Origin: Phormidesmis priestleyi
GTDB taxonomy: Bacteria; Cyanobacteriota; Cyanobacteriia; Phormidesmidales; Phormidesmidaceae
Direction of reading: 5' to 3'
NCBI GenBank assembly: GCA_003242115.1
Contig: QBMP01000024.1
Span: forward strand, 9,695-16,752
Length of the DNA: 7,058 nt
Positions 1-5,315 of this stretch are shown here, piece by piece (position 1 is the stretch's first letter; each line of letters opens with the position of its first letter). Position numbers and translations under genes: made by a program. The notes below the pieces were generated by a model. That model worked only from the letters and a program-made list of their open reading frames with translations. It did not search any database and was not told the origin of the DNA.

Positions 1-620
1 AGCGCATAGTCATCAGCCGCCGTTTCTTGACTGCGGCTATAGCTAAGGCTCGCTAAGTTGGCTGCTGTAGCGACTGCGGCTGAGCCGTCACCCACGCCCA
101 AAATACCGTTGAGGGTGCTCCAAATTAGCGATCGCCCCAACGCTTTGAGCGGATCGCGATGGTGCAAATGCCCCAGCTCATGCGCCAGCACAAAAGCCAG
201 CTCGTTTTCAGTTTTGACACTTTGCAATAGCCCGTCGGTAACAAACAGATAGCTGCCTGCTGTTACCATTGCATTCTCCACGTCTTCATCTAAAATTGCG
301 ACTTTGAGCGGCGGATAGGCGCTGTTACCTAAAGTCGTTTTGGCCACATCAGCGGTTAACGCCGCTAACAGATTCTCTAAATAAGCGACGCGGGTGTCAT
401 CGGGCAGCGTCGCTGTGCGCAGCCCTGCCGTCATCGCTCGGCCAATAGTTTCCTCTGTTTTAGGCTTCATGCGCATCGCCAATTGGGTAGCCACTAGCCC
501 TAAGCTGCCATAGATGGCTACGGCAAAAACAGCGATCGCCGCCAACAGGTACGCCAGCTCAACCAGCGGATTAACCGGCGTGACATTGACATTATCTTCC
601 GGAAAATCGTCGTAGTCCAT
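1..620 (-). CDS. M48-family zinc metalloprotease, C-terminus cut by the window edge
   Basis: This gene encodes a membrane-anchored, zinc-dependent endopeptidase of the M48 (HtpX/Ste24/Oma1-like) class; 206 complete codons are visible and the rest lies beyond the left edge. A hydrophobic segment at about residues 19-45 is probably one membrane helix. The zinc site is HELGH at residues 147-151 (H147, H151 ligands, E148 catalytic), followed by further histidines and HRDP. A second motif, ETAADDYA, starts at E199, the expected third ligand of the family. The VTDGLL stretch before the active site is also typical of M48 proteins. The ATG at 618-620 has no clear ribosome binding site. The reading frame stays open for 26 codons upstream to the stop of the preceding YbjQ gene, with no ATG, GTG or TTG in it, so ATG is the best start. 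Family assignment is firm. Substrate is unknown; membrane-protein quality control is an inference from the family. Confidence 0.93.
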   Translation of the reverse strand, partial: MDYDDFPEDNVNVTPVNPLVELAYLLAAIAVFAVAIYGSLGLVATQLAMRMKPKTEETIGRAMTAGLRTATLPDDTRVAYLENLLAALTADVAKTTLGNSAYPPLKVAILDEDVENAMVTAGSYLFVTDGLLQSVKTENELAFVLAHELGHLHHRDPLKALGRSLIWSTLNGILGVGDGSAAVATAANLASLSYSRSQETAADDYA

Positions 621-630
621 TTGCCAAGTG

Positions 631-680
631 CCCAGAAAGTACCCAGAGATCCAGAGAAACCTAGAAAGACCCAGAGTGAG
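631..680. repeat. Degenerate short direct repeat, about 10-base period
   Basis: Five imperfect copies of a CCCAGARAG-like unit begin at 631, 642, 651, 660 and 670, so the spacing is 9 to 11 bases. They fill most of the gap between the membrane-anchored YbjQ gene and the protease gene. No stop codon falls in the protease frame across them. They could be a protein-binding array or a decayed tandem duplication. Confidence 0.5.
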
Positions 681-698
681 TTTAGAATATCTTTTACT

Positions 699-1142
699 TC
701 AGCGAATCGCGGTTCCGTAGGCCATCACTTCGACCATCGCATTTTTGCTTTTACTTGACTGTCCGCCAATGCTAGAAGTTTCAAATCGCACGTTAACAAT
801 TTGAGTCGCGCCCCAAGCAATAGCGTCCTCTTTCATTCTCAGCACGGCTTCTCGCCGCCCGCGATCAAGCAGTGACTCATACACAATCACGCGCCCTCCC
901 ACCAAATTGCGCAGCCCTGCCGCAAAAGACTTAAAGTAATCACTGGCAATCACTACGCTGCCAACAAATAGCTGCGACTCCAGAGCCTGAGGTATATTCT
1001 GTTTAGCCCCAAAATTCATTGTTGGCACAGACATCGTTTCTCGCTCCCTCATCCGAATAGAGCGATAGTGCTGCTTCTCCAAATGCTGGCCAAAAAAATA
1101 GCCCACACACATCAAAACCGAAAATATAATTAGACTGTCCAT
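699..1142 (-). CDS. YbjQ-family (UPF0145) protein with N-terminal membrane anchor
   Basis: This 147-residue protein joins a hydrophobic N-terminal segment (about residues 3-19, probably one membrane helix) and a basic linker (residues 20-35) to a YbjQ domain at about residues 62-147. The domain shows the family landmarks: an AAGLRNLVGGR stretch, a helix rich in Arg and Glu (LLDRGRREAVLRM), WGATQIVNVRFET, and the closing YGTAIR. YbjQ domains (PF01906) are described as putative heavy-metal-binding by fold, but no reaction or partner is established, so no function is assigned. Classical YbjQ proteins are about 105 residues and soluble, so the anchor is an added feature. The ATG at 1140-1142 lacks a Shine-Dalgarno match. 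A later ATG (residue 37) would give a soluble form, but would discard an open, plausible helix. The gene lies 78 bases before the M48 protease start. Confidence 0.88.
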   Translation of the reverse strand: MDSLIIFSVLMCVGYFFGQHLEKQHYRSIRMRERETMSVPTMNFGAKQNIPQALESQLFVGSVVIASDYFKSFAAGLRNLVGGRVIVYESLLDRGRREAVLRMKEDAIAWGATQIVNVRFETSSIGGQSSKSKNAMVEVMAYGTAIR

Positions 1143-1227
1143 AAAGCGCTGCTTAATTCAAAAAAGCTAAAAACCGTTGTGAGAAGATTTCAGTTTCAAT
1201 CGATGCCATCTAACCTAAAAAGCAGCC

Positions 1228-1581
1228 TTACGAATCCAAAGGGCTAACTTTTACCGCCGTCCCATAGGCAAACAGCTCAGCCGCGCCCGGTGCCACGGAT
1301 GAGGTTGCAAAGCGCACATTCACCACTGCATTTGCGCCCAGTTGCTTTGCCTGCTTGACCATTCGCTCAGTCGATTCTTTGCGCGCTTCTTGCAACAGTT
1401 CGGTATAGCCTTTAAGCTCACCGCCCACAATATTTTTTAGCCCCGCCATAATGTCTCGGCCCACATGCTTAGCGCGAATCGTACTACCCTGTACTAAGCC
1501 ATAATGCTCAATGATTTTGGTGCCTGGAACGCCTTCTAGCGTTGTGAGAATGAGGCTCGGATTGCGAGAAAGTGCGGTCAT
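1228..1581 (-). CDS. YbjQ-family (UPF0145) protein, soluble
   Basis: This encodes a protein of 117 residues consisting almost only of a YbjQ domain. Visible landmarks in order are the IIEHYGLVQG strand, AGLKNIVGGE, the charged helix LLQEARKESTERM, LGANAVVNVRFATSS and the terminal YGTAVK. There is no signal peptide or membrane helix, so it is probably cytoplasmic. It is a paralogue of the anchored YbjQ gene 85 bases downstream, and the pair probably arose by duplication. Two starts compete. The ATG at 1579-1581 is used here. A TTG at 1585-1587 lies two codons upstream and has a GGAG at 1593-1596 only 5 bases before it, against 11 bases for the ATG, so the TTG start is quite possible. The biochemical role of the family is not established. 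Confidence 0.9.
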   Translation of the reverse strand: MTALSRNPSLILTTLEGVPGTKIIEHYGLVQGSTIRAKHVGRDIMAGLKNIVGGELKGYTELLQEARKESTERMVKQAKQLGANAVVNVRFATSSVAPGAAELFAYGTAVKVSPLDS

Positions 1582-1592
1582 AATCAAGGGTG

Positions 1593-1596
1593 CTCC
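1593..1596 (-). promoter_or_regulatory. Ribosome binding site (GGAG) of the soluble YbjQ gene
   Basis: Read on the minus strand this is GGAG, 5 bases before a TTG and 11 bases before an ATG in the same frame. It is one of few recognisable Shine-Dalgarno matches in the window and favours the TTG as an alternative start. Confidence 0.45.
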
Positions 1597-1690
1597 GAAT
1601 GTTTAGGCGGTGTCGATAGAAGATACTTCAACAGAAAAGGTTGATATATCGGATAAAGTGCCCGCTTTTCTTCACAGCCTATCGATTGCC

Positions 1691-1730
1691 GCTTAAATGA
1701 CCTTTAAATGCCTGTTTAGTCCTGTTTAGC
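1691..1730. repeat. Four-unit 10-base direct repeat upstream of the YbjQ genes
   Basis: Four consecutive 10-base units start at 1691, 1701, 1711 and 1721. The last two differ at only one position (CCTGTTTAGT, CCTGTTTAGC). The second (CCTTTAAATG) and first (GCTTAAATGA) are more diverged. They lie about 110 to 150 bases upstream of the soluble YbjQ start, in the only sizeable gap on that side. A period of one helical turn would suit a tandem-binding regulator, but the units do not match a cyanobacterial operator I can name with confidence. Confidence 0.5.
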
Positions 1731-1762
1731 CGCAAATAATTCCAGGCGTTTTTTTGCTTCAA

Positions 1763-1780
1763 AAGTCCTTTAAAGGGCTT
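1763..1780. repeat. Imperfect inverted repeat just after the hydrolase remnant
   Basis: AAGTCCTTT is followed directly by AAAGGGCTT, an inverted repeat with one G-T type mismatch and no loop. It is AT-rich and, on the minus strand, lies just after the stop of the dienelactone hydrolase remnant. It might be a weak terminator or a protein site, but lacks a GC-rich stem followed by a clean T-run. Confidence 0.35.
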
Positions 1781-1794
1781 CTTAAGCGCTTAAG
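1781..1794. repeat. Perfect 14-base palindrome CTTAAGCGCTTAAG
   Basis: This sequence equals its own reverse complement over all 14 bases and directly abuts the inverted repeat at 1763-1780. It overlaps the stop codon (1790-1792) of the hydrolase remnant. It could be a dimer-binding operator or part of a terminator structure; neither can be decided from the sequence. Confidence 0.45.
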
Positions 1795-2134
1795 TATTCT
1801 GGAGATACCGAGCGAAGAAGGCGATGGTTCTGGCCCAGGCATCTTCAGCCGCTGCGGCGGTGTAGTTTTGCCCAGAAGGGTTGGCAAAGGCATGACCGAC
1901 GCCGGGATACAGGTTGATGTCAGCCGTTTTGCCAAGATTAGTCAAGATCAGCTTGAAATTGTTCACATCTTCAACGGCAATAGAGCTATCGTCTTCGCCG
2001 AAAAAGCCGATGATGGGCATGTCTAGGCCATCTAGGGCTTCACCAGCCAAGATCAGCTGACCGTAGTAAATAGCGATCGCATTGAGATCCGGCAGCACAG
2101 TCCGGTGCGCAGTGACCAGTTACCGCAAATAACC
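1790..2134 (-). pseudogene. Dienelactone hydrolase family, C-terminal remnant with indels
   Basis: This is the decayed C-terminal part of an alpha/beta hydrolase of the dienelactone hydrolase family, whose members are normally about 230-300 residues and use a Cys-Asp-His triad. The long open part (1790-2098) begins LPDLNAIAIYYGQL and retains the family's GEDD segment (its second D is the likely catalytic Asp) and YPGVGHAFANPSG with the catalytic His. Further upstream the homology changes frame. Codons at 2098-2121 read NWSLRTGL, and joining them to LPDLNA needs one lost base near 2096-2098. Before that, GGTTAT at 2129-2134 followed by GCGGTAAC looks like a family G-Y-C-F-G-G-N segment that has lost several bases, including the nucleophile Cys codon. 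Nothing recognisable of the N-terminal half remains before the neighbouring amidotransferase stop. The GTG at 2096-2098 could give a 102-residue product, but it would lack the nucleophile. Confidence 0.8.
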
Positions 2135-2168
2135 CTTTCATCATCTCGGAGTCGGGCAGCTTATAAGC

Positions 2169-2912
2169 TCAAGTCAGCCATTTTGTTAAAAAAGTTTCCA
2201 ACCATTTATCTACTTCACCGCTGTATTGGCAATGGTTTTTGAGCTGCTGCTCACGGCTTTGCGTATTCGGTGCGCCAATTAAGTGCGCGCCGTTGGTCGT
2301 CCAAAAATCCACCATCTCAGCGGTCATTTCAGGATGAAACTGTACACCATAAGTGCGCTCTCCCCACTGAAAAGCCTGATTAGGAAAGTCATCGCCACGC
2401 GCTAGCAGCACCGCGCCGTTGGGCAGATCAAACCCTTCGTTGTGCCATTGGTATACCCGCAGGCGCTCAGGAAATAGCCCTTTGCCAGCCGCCGTGGCAT
2501 ACACCGAGTAGTAGCCAATTTCTTCTACGGCGATCGCATGTGGCCCCACTTTCGCCCCCAGTACCTTGGCCAAAAGCTGCGCCCCCAAGCAAACACCCAA
2601 ATACGGCACCTTCATAGCCAGCACCCGCTCAATCCAAGCCAATTCTTGCCTCAAATACAGCTCATCATCATTGACACTCATGGGCCCGCCAAACACCAGC
2701 ACCCCCGCGTAGCTAGTCAGATCGTCTGGCAGGGTTTCACCCAAAATTGGCGCGCACATCTCTAGCTGATAGCCCATAGTCACCAGCTTTTTTCCCACCA
2801 GCCCAGGCACCGTCGTGTCCTTGTGGATGAGGGTTAAGATTTTGTTAGGCTCAAGCTGGTTCAGTCTGAAGTTGGGGCTCAAAGAAGTCTGGATGATCTG
2901 GTCAGCGCTCAT
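2169..2912 (-). CDS. Class I glutamine amidotransferase (GATase1) domain protein
   Basis: This is a free-standing class I (triad) glutamine amidotransferase of 247 residues, resembling the GMP-synthase-type GATase domain that releases ammonia from glutamine. The fold begins at about residue 24 (KILTLIHKDTTVPG). VFGGPMSVND forms the oxyanion-side strand, GVCLGAQ carries the nucleophile Cys108, and GVQFHPE carries His193 and Glu195, so the triad is intact. The WHNEGFDLP and FPNQAFQ segments are typical of this free-standing subgroup, often annotated as GMP synthase-like. No synthase domain follows, so its acceptor substrate is unknown and it should not be called guaA. The ATG at 2910-2912 is chosen. 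A GTG at 2940-2942, directly abutting the TAA of the DUF2973 gene, would add 10 residues outside the fold. The adjacency suggests co-transcription with DUF2973. Confidence 0.92.
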   Translation of the reverse strand: MSADQIIQTSLSPNFRLNQLEPNKILTLIHKDTTVPGLVGKKLVTMGYQLEMCAPILGETLPDDLTSYAGVLVFGGPMSVNDDELYLRQELAWIERVLAMKVPYLGVCLGAQLLAKVLGAKVGPHAIAVEEIGYYSVYATAAGKGLFPERLRVYQWHNEGFDLPNGAVLLARGDDFPNQAFQWGERTYGVQFHPEMTAEMVDFWTTNGAHLIGAPNTQSREQQLKNHCQYSGEVDKWLETFLTKWLT

Positions 2913-2942
2913 AAGTGCAGAAAAAGATATTCTAGGCTGCAC

Positions 2943-3239
2943 TTAGCCATCTTCGCGGACATCTTCGCCACTCGAAGAAGCGTCGTATAGCGCATCTAGC
3001 TGATCTCTGGCGTCTTTGATAGAAATTGAGCGCATGACCAGCAGGGGCTCATTAATAACATCGCCGCTGTCATCAAGCAGTTCGGGGTGAGGCACAGGGC
3101 GCTGAGGTTTTTTATTGGGTGATGGGGGCCGGTTCATATCGGTGCCGAGCCTGACCATGTTGCGCAACATGTTAGAGACAGCGACGACCGCTAAAATAGT
3201 AAAGGCCAAAACGTAAAGCAGGTGAAGCAGAGGAAGCAT
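2943..3239 (-). CDS. DUF2973 family small membrane protein
   Basis: This encodes a 98-residue cyanobacterial protein of the DUF2973 family (PF11189). It starts with a strongly hydrophobic helix (residues 1-24, LLHLLYVLAFTILAVVAV), followed by NMLRNMVRLGTD, a proline-rich basic linker (about 36-51) and a conserved C-terminal part: HPELLDDSGDVINEPLLVMRS and then DARDQLDALYD. This resembles other DUF2973 members closely. It is probably a single-pass protein with the tail in the cytoplasm; no function is known. The ATG at 3237-3239 is preferred because family members begin MLHLLY-like. An in-frame TTG three codons upstream is the alternative. Neither has a Shine-Dalgarno match. The next gene upstream is DUF2605, 101 bases away, a neighbour arrangement I recall from other cyanobacteria. 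Confidence 0.88.
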   Translation of the reverse strand: MLPLLHLLYVLAFTILAVVAVSNMLRNMVRLGTDMNRPPSPNKKPQRPVPHPELLDDSGDVINEPLLVMRSISIKDARDQLDALYDASSSGEDVREDG

Positions 3240-3340
3240 GGCTGGCAAAGGATAAGTGAGGGCAAAGGTGAGAGCTAGGCTGGATGACGGAGGAATTAGC
3301 TAAAATCTGGTAAAACTCTGGCTGAAATTTAGCGGTTGGC

Positions 3341-3736
3341 TTAAGGATTGGCATCGTTTTCAGGAATGCTTTTTGAGGAGAGGCTGTCTGAAGGACTGCT
3401 TTCTTTTCTGAAGCGAATGGCTACCCCCCAACATTCGTGTACGAGCTGATGCCATGCCATCACCACTGGCATGTCGATGCCTGCTTGGTTATCGGTGGCG
3501 GAAGCTAGGACTTTGGAAGCGCTGACCTGCTGCTGGGCGACGTTGACTCGCTTGAGCAGGGCTTGCTGCTGGTCGGGGGCTAGGAATGGAATCGGTTGGG
3601 TTTCGAGCAGGTCAACGGTGCGCTCAAACCAGTGCTGAAAGTCGTCGAGCAACGGCGGGAGGATGGCCTTGAGCAGGTTGGCATCTTCGAGGTTATCGCC
3701 GGACAGATTTTCTGGTGATGCTGAAGAAAAAGGCAT
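3341..3736 (-). CDS. DUF2605 family protein
   Basis: This 131-residue protein matches the cyanobacterial DUF2605 family (PF10792) over residues 19-110: ANLLKAILPPLLDDFQHWFERT, then LLKRVNVAQQQVSASKVLASATDNQAGIDM, then AWHQLVHECWGVAIRFR. It is predicted to be helical and soluble, with no signal peptide or membrane helix. The N-terminal 18 residues and the Ser-rich tail after residue 110 look disordered. The role is unknown. The ATG at 3734-3736 is the only sensible start; no ribosome binding site is visible. It sits 27 bases downstream of the Trp-rich gene and 101 bases upstream of DUF2973, so a shared transcript is likely. The DUF2605-DUF2973 association suggests the two act together, which is an inference. 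Confidence 0.88.
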   Translation of the reverse strand: MPFSSASPENLSGDNLEDANLLKAILPPLLDDFQHWFERTVDLLETQPIPFLAPDQQQALLKRVNVAQQQVSASKVLASATDNQAGIDMPVVMAWHQLVHECWGVAIRFRKESSPSDSLSSKSIPENDANP

Positions 3737-3763
3737 GGCAACCGCTGGGTACGTGCTTCTATT

Positions 3764-4075
3764 CTAATACGAACTTTTGATCTCTATATAGTTAGATGGG
3801 ATCTGGGATGGGAAGGGCTGCGGATCTAGCTGCGAATCTGACTGACTGTTGATTTCGCTGAGCGTTTGCCAGCCACTGGCCCAAAGGCTGCGGTTTTTGA
3901 GGGTTTTGGCATTGAGCCAAAAACGGACGTTAGGATCGCAAGTGGCGACGAGTTCCGCAAAGACCCATTTGCCTTGTTTTTTGCGGTTAACGACCTGAAA
4001 GTGCCGCCAGCCGAGAGTCTTTTGCTGGGCTGTCCACTTGGAGCCGAGAAGATGAGGCAGGGTTTGTTTGGGCAA
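3764..4075 (-). CDS. TIGR02450 family Trp-rich small protein
   Basis: This is a 103-residue protein of the cyanobacterial Trp-rich family TIGR02450 (DUF2389). The first 70 residues are the conserved core, with six tryptophans (W14, W23, W37, W53, W65, W69) in HLLGSKWTA, LGWRHFQVVNRKKQGKWVFAE, DPNVRFWLNAK and NRSLWASGWQ. The remaining 33 residues are polar and Ser/Gln-rich, and probably disordered. No function is established and there is no membrane or export signal. The start is a TTG at 4073-4075. No ATG or GTG exists between it and the upstream in-frame TAA, and six Cs directly precede it instead of a Shine-Dalgarno sequence. It is the first gene of the minus-strand block and is divergent from the ABC operon. 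It is probably transcribed with the DUF2605 gene 27 bases downstream. Confidence 0.87.
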   Translation of the reverse strand: MPKQTLPHLLGSKWTAQQKTLGWRHFQVVNRKKQGKWVFAELVATCDPNVRFWLNAKTLKNRSLWASGWQTLSEINSQSDSQLDPQPFPSQIPSNYIEIKSSY

Positions 4076-4238
4076 GGGGGGAAAGAGGATGGGTTAGCAG
4101 TAAAAGTTGGTTTGGCTGCGGAAGTGCTAAGATGCTTTGCCTGAAAGTATTATTGCTTTTAGTTTAGGACATTTGAGGTTTTGCCTGGGGTTTTGCCCGT
4201 CTCAGGGAGAGTTTATTCGGTTCATTCAAACGGTTGCC
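4076..4238. promoter_or_regulatory. Divergent intergenic region, putative promoters for both blocks
   Basis: These 163 bases separate the Trp-rich gene (minus) from the ABC ATPase (plus), so promoters in both directions are expected here. Candidate elements are weak. On the plus strand, TAAGAT at 4128-4133 matches a -10 box at 4 of 6 positions, and TTGCCT at 4137-4142 with TAGTTT 17 bases later is a poorer pair. On the minus strand, AATAAT within the stretch complementary to about 4146-4151 matches 5 of 6 positions but lacks a good -35. The region is called from layout rather than from a convincing motif. Confidence 0.4.
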
Positions 4239-5315
4239 ATGATTGAAGTTGATCGGCTTAGTAAGCGCTATGGGTCTACGGTGGCGATTAAGGATGTTTC
4301 TTTTTCGGTGGAGCCGGGTGAGATTTTAGGGTTTTTAGGCCCCAACGGAGCGGGTAAAACCACGACGATGCGGATTTTGACGGGGTATTTACCGGCGACG
4401 CAGGGGACGGCTCGAATTGCCGGTAAGGATGTGCACCTCGATTCGATGGCGGTGCGGCAGCGGATTGGTTATTTGCCTGAGACGCCGCCTTTGTATGCGG
4501 AGATGACGGTGGAGGGCTTTTTGAATTTTGTGGCTCAGATTAAAGGGGTGAGTGCGGGCGATCGCCCCACCCGAATCACCTCTGCCATTGAGCGCTGCAA
4601 CCTCCAGGAAAAACGCAATGTAATTATTCGCAAGCTGTCTAAAGGCTTTCGGCAGCGGGTCGGGATTGCGCAAGCGATTGTGCACAATCCGCCGGTAATC
4701 GTGATGGATGAACCGACGGTAGGGCTTGATCCGCGCCAAATAATTGAGGTGCGCAACCTGATTAAAAGCTTGGCCGGGGAGCATACGATTATTCTTTCAA
4801 CGCATATTTTGCCTGAGGTGAGTGCGACGTGCGATCGCATTGCGATTATCGACCGGGGTGAAATTATTGCCACTGACAGTCCGGAGAACTTAGTCGAACG
4901 CTTGACCGGACAGGGCGGCTATCAGGTAGAGCTGCGGGGTGAAATGGAGAGCGCTCTGTCAGTGCTGCGCTCGGTGCCAGGGGTCGTGAAAGTGCAGAGC
5001 GAAGTCACAGAAGGGCTGACGGATGGACATTTTCGCTATCGAGTGACGACCGGGAGCGCTGAAGATTTGGGCAGTGCAATTGCAACGGCAGTAGTGACTC
5101 ACGGACTGGATTTATTTGAGCTGAGCCGTAGCCGCGCCAGCTTGGAAGATGTGTTTATTAATCTGACGATGCAGGAGCCGACGGCTGAGCCGGTTTTAGA
5201 TCTAGGGTTGAGCGATCTGGGGTCGAGCGATCAAGGAATGTCCGAAACACCCGAAATATCCGAAATATCTGAAACGCCTGAAACAGCGGTGATTGAAGAG
5301 GACGAGATTGCATGA
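4239..5315 (+). CDS. ABC-2 type exporter ATP-binding subunit (Gld/NosF-like) with repeat-built acidic tail
   Basis: This 358-residue ATPase powers an ABC-2 exporter with the permease encoded next. All nucleotide-binding motifs are intact: Walker A GPNGAGKT (34-41), the Q-loop region YLPETPPLY with Glu81 as in the GldA-like subgroup, signature LSKGF (133-137), Walker B VIVMDEP (153-159, catalytic Glu158), D-loop GLD and H-loop His189. Residues 225-310 form the usual C-terminal subdomain, ending SLEDVFINLT as in this family. An unusual acidic tail follows (about 311-358), made of D-[LQ]-G-x-S three times (321-335) and [SP]-E-[TI] five times (335-349). The ATG at 4239-4241 begins the domain directly. 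A TTG at 4137 in frame would add 34 unrelated residues. The stop overlaps the permease start by 4 bases. The substrate is unknown. Confidence 0.93.
   Translation: MIEVDRLSKRYGSTVAIKDVSFSVEPGEILGFLGPNGAGKTTTMRILTGYLPATQGTARIAGKDVHLDSMAVRQRIGYLPETPPLYAEMTVEGFLNFVAQIKGVSAGDRPTRITSAIERCNLQEKRNVIIRKLSKGFRQRVGIAQAIVHNPPVIVMDEPTVGLDPRQIIEVRNLIKSLAGEHTIILSTHILPEVSATCDRIAIIDRGEIIATDSPENLVERLTGQGGYQVELRGEMESALSVLRSVPGVVKVQSEVTEGLTDGHFRYRVTTGSAEDLGSAIATAVVTHGLDLFELSRSRASLEDVFINLTMQEPTAEPVLDLGLSDLGSSDQGMSETPEISEISETPETAVIEEDEIA
5199..5243 (+). repeat. 15-base tandem repeat in the ATPase tail
   Basis: Three 15-base units begin at 5199, 5214 and 5229, each starting GATC. The first two differ at two positions (GATCTAGGGTTGAGC, GATCTGGGGTCGAGC) and the third is more diverged. 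They encode DLGLS, DLGSS and DQGMS in frame, and run directly into the 9-base repeat. Confidence 0.7.
5241..5285 (+). repeat. 9-base tandem repeat encoding [S/P]-E-[T/I] five times
   Basis: Five 9-base units start at 5241, 5250, 5259, 5268 and 5277 (TCCGAAACA, CCCGAAATA, TCCGAAATA, TCTGAAACG, CCTGAAACA). They encode SET, PEI, SEI, SET and PET. The period is a multiple of three, so changes in copy number would keep the frame and lengthen or shorten the acidic tail. Confidence 0.8.

Noticed and set aside
58..252. Plus-strand open frame of 64 codons
   Set aside because: It lies wholly opposite the M48 protease, whose catalytic HELGH motif is read from the other strand; it has no recognisable domain.
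1711..1730. HLR1 (RpaB) site
   Set aside because: The 10-base spacing fits, but the GTTTAG units match the GTTACA core at only three of six positions.
1749..1755. T-run taken as an intrinsic terminator
   Set aside because: No GC-rich hairpin precedes it on the plus strand, and the flanking genes are transcribed the other way.
2169..2912. GMP synthase (guaA)
   Set aside because: Only the glutaminase domain is present; no ATP-pyrophosphatase or dimerisation domain follows.
3866..4144. Plus-strand open frame of 92 codons
   Set aside because: It is antisense to the Trp-rich TIGR02450 core, which is clearly the conserved protein.
4137..4238. N-terminal extension of the ABC ATPase from a TTG
   Set aside because: The 34 added residues match no family feature, and an ATG exactly at the start of the ABC domain is present.
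4389..4873. Two overlapping minus-strand open frames
   Set aside because: They are shadows of the ABC ATPase, covering its Walker B and signature region on the other strand; their composition is Arg/His-rich without domains.
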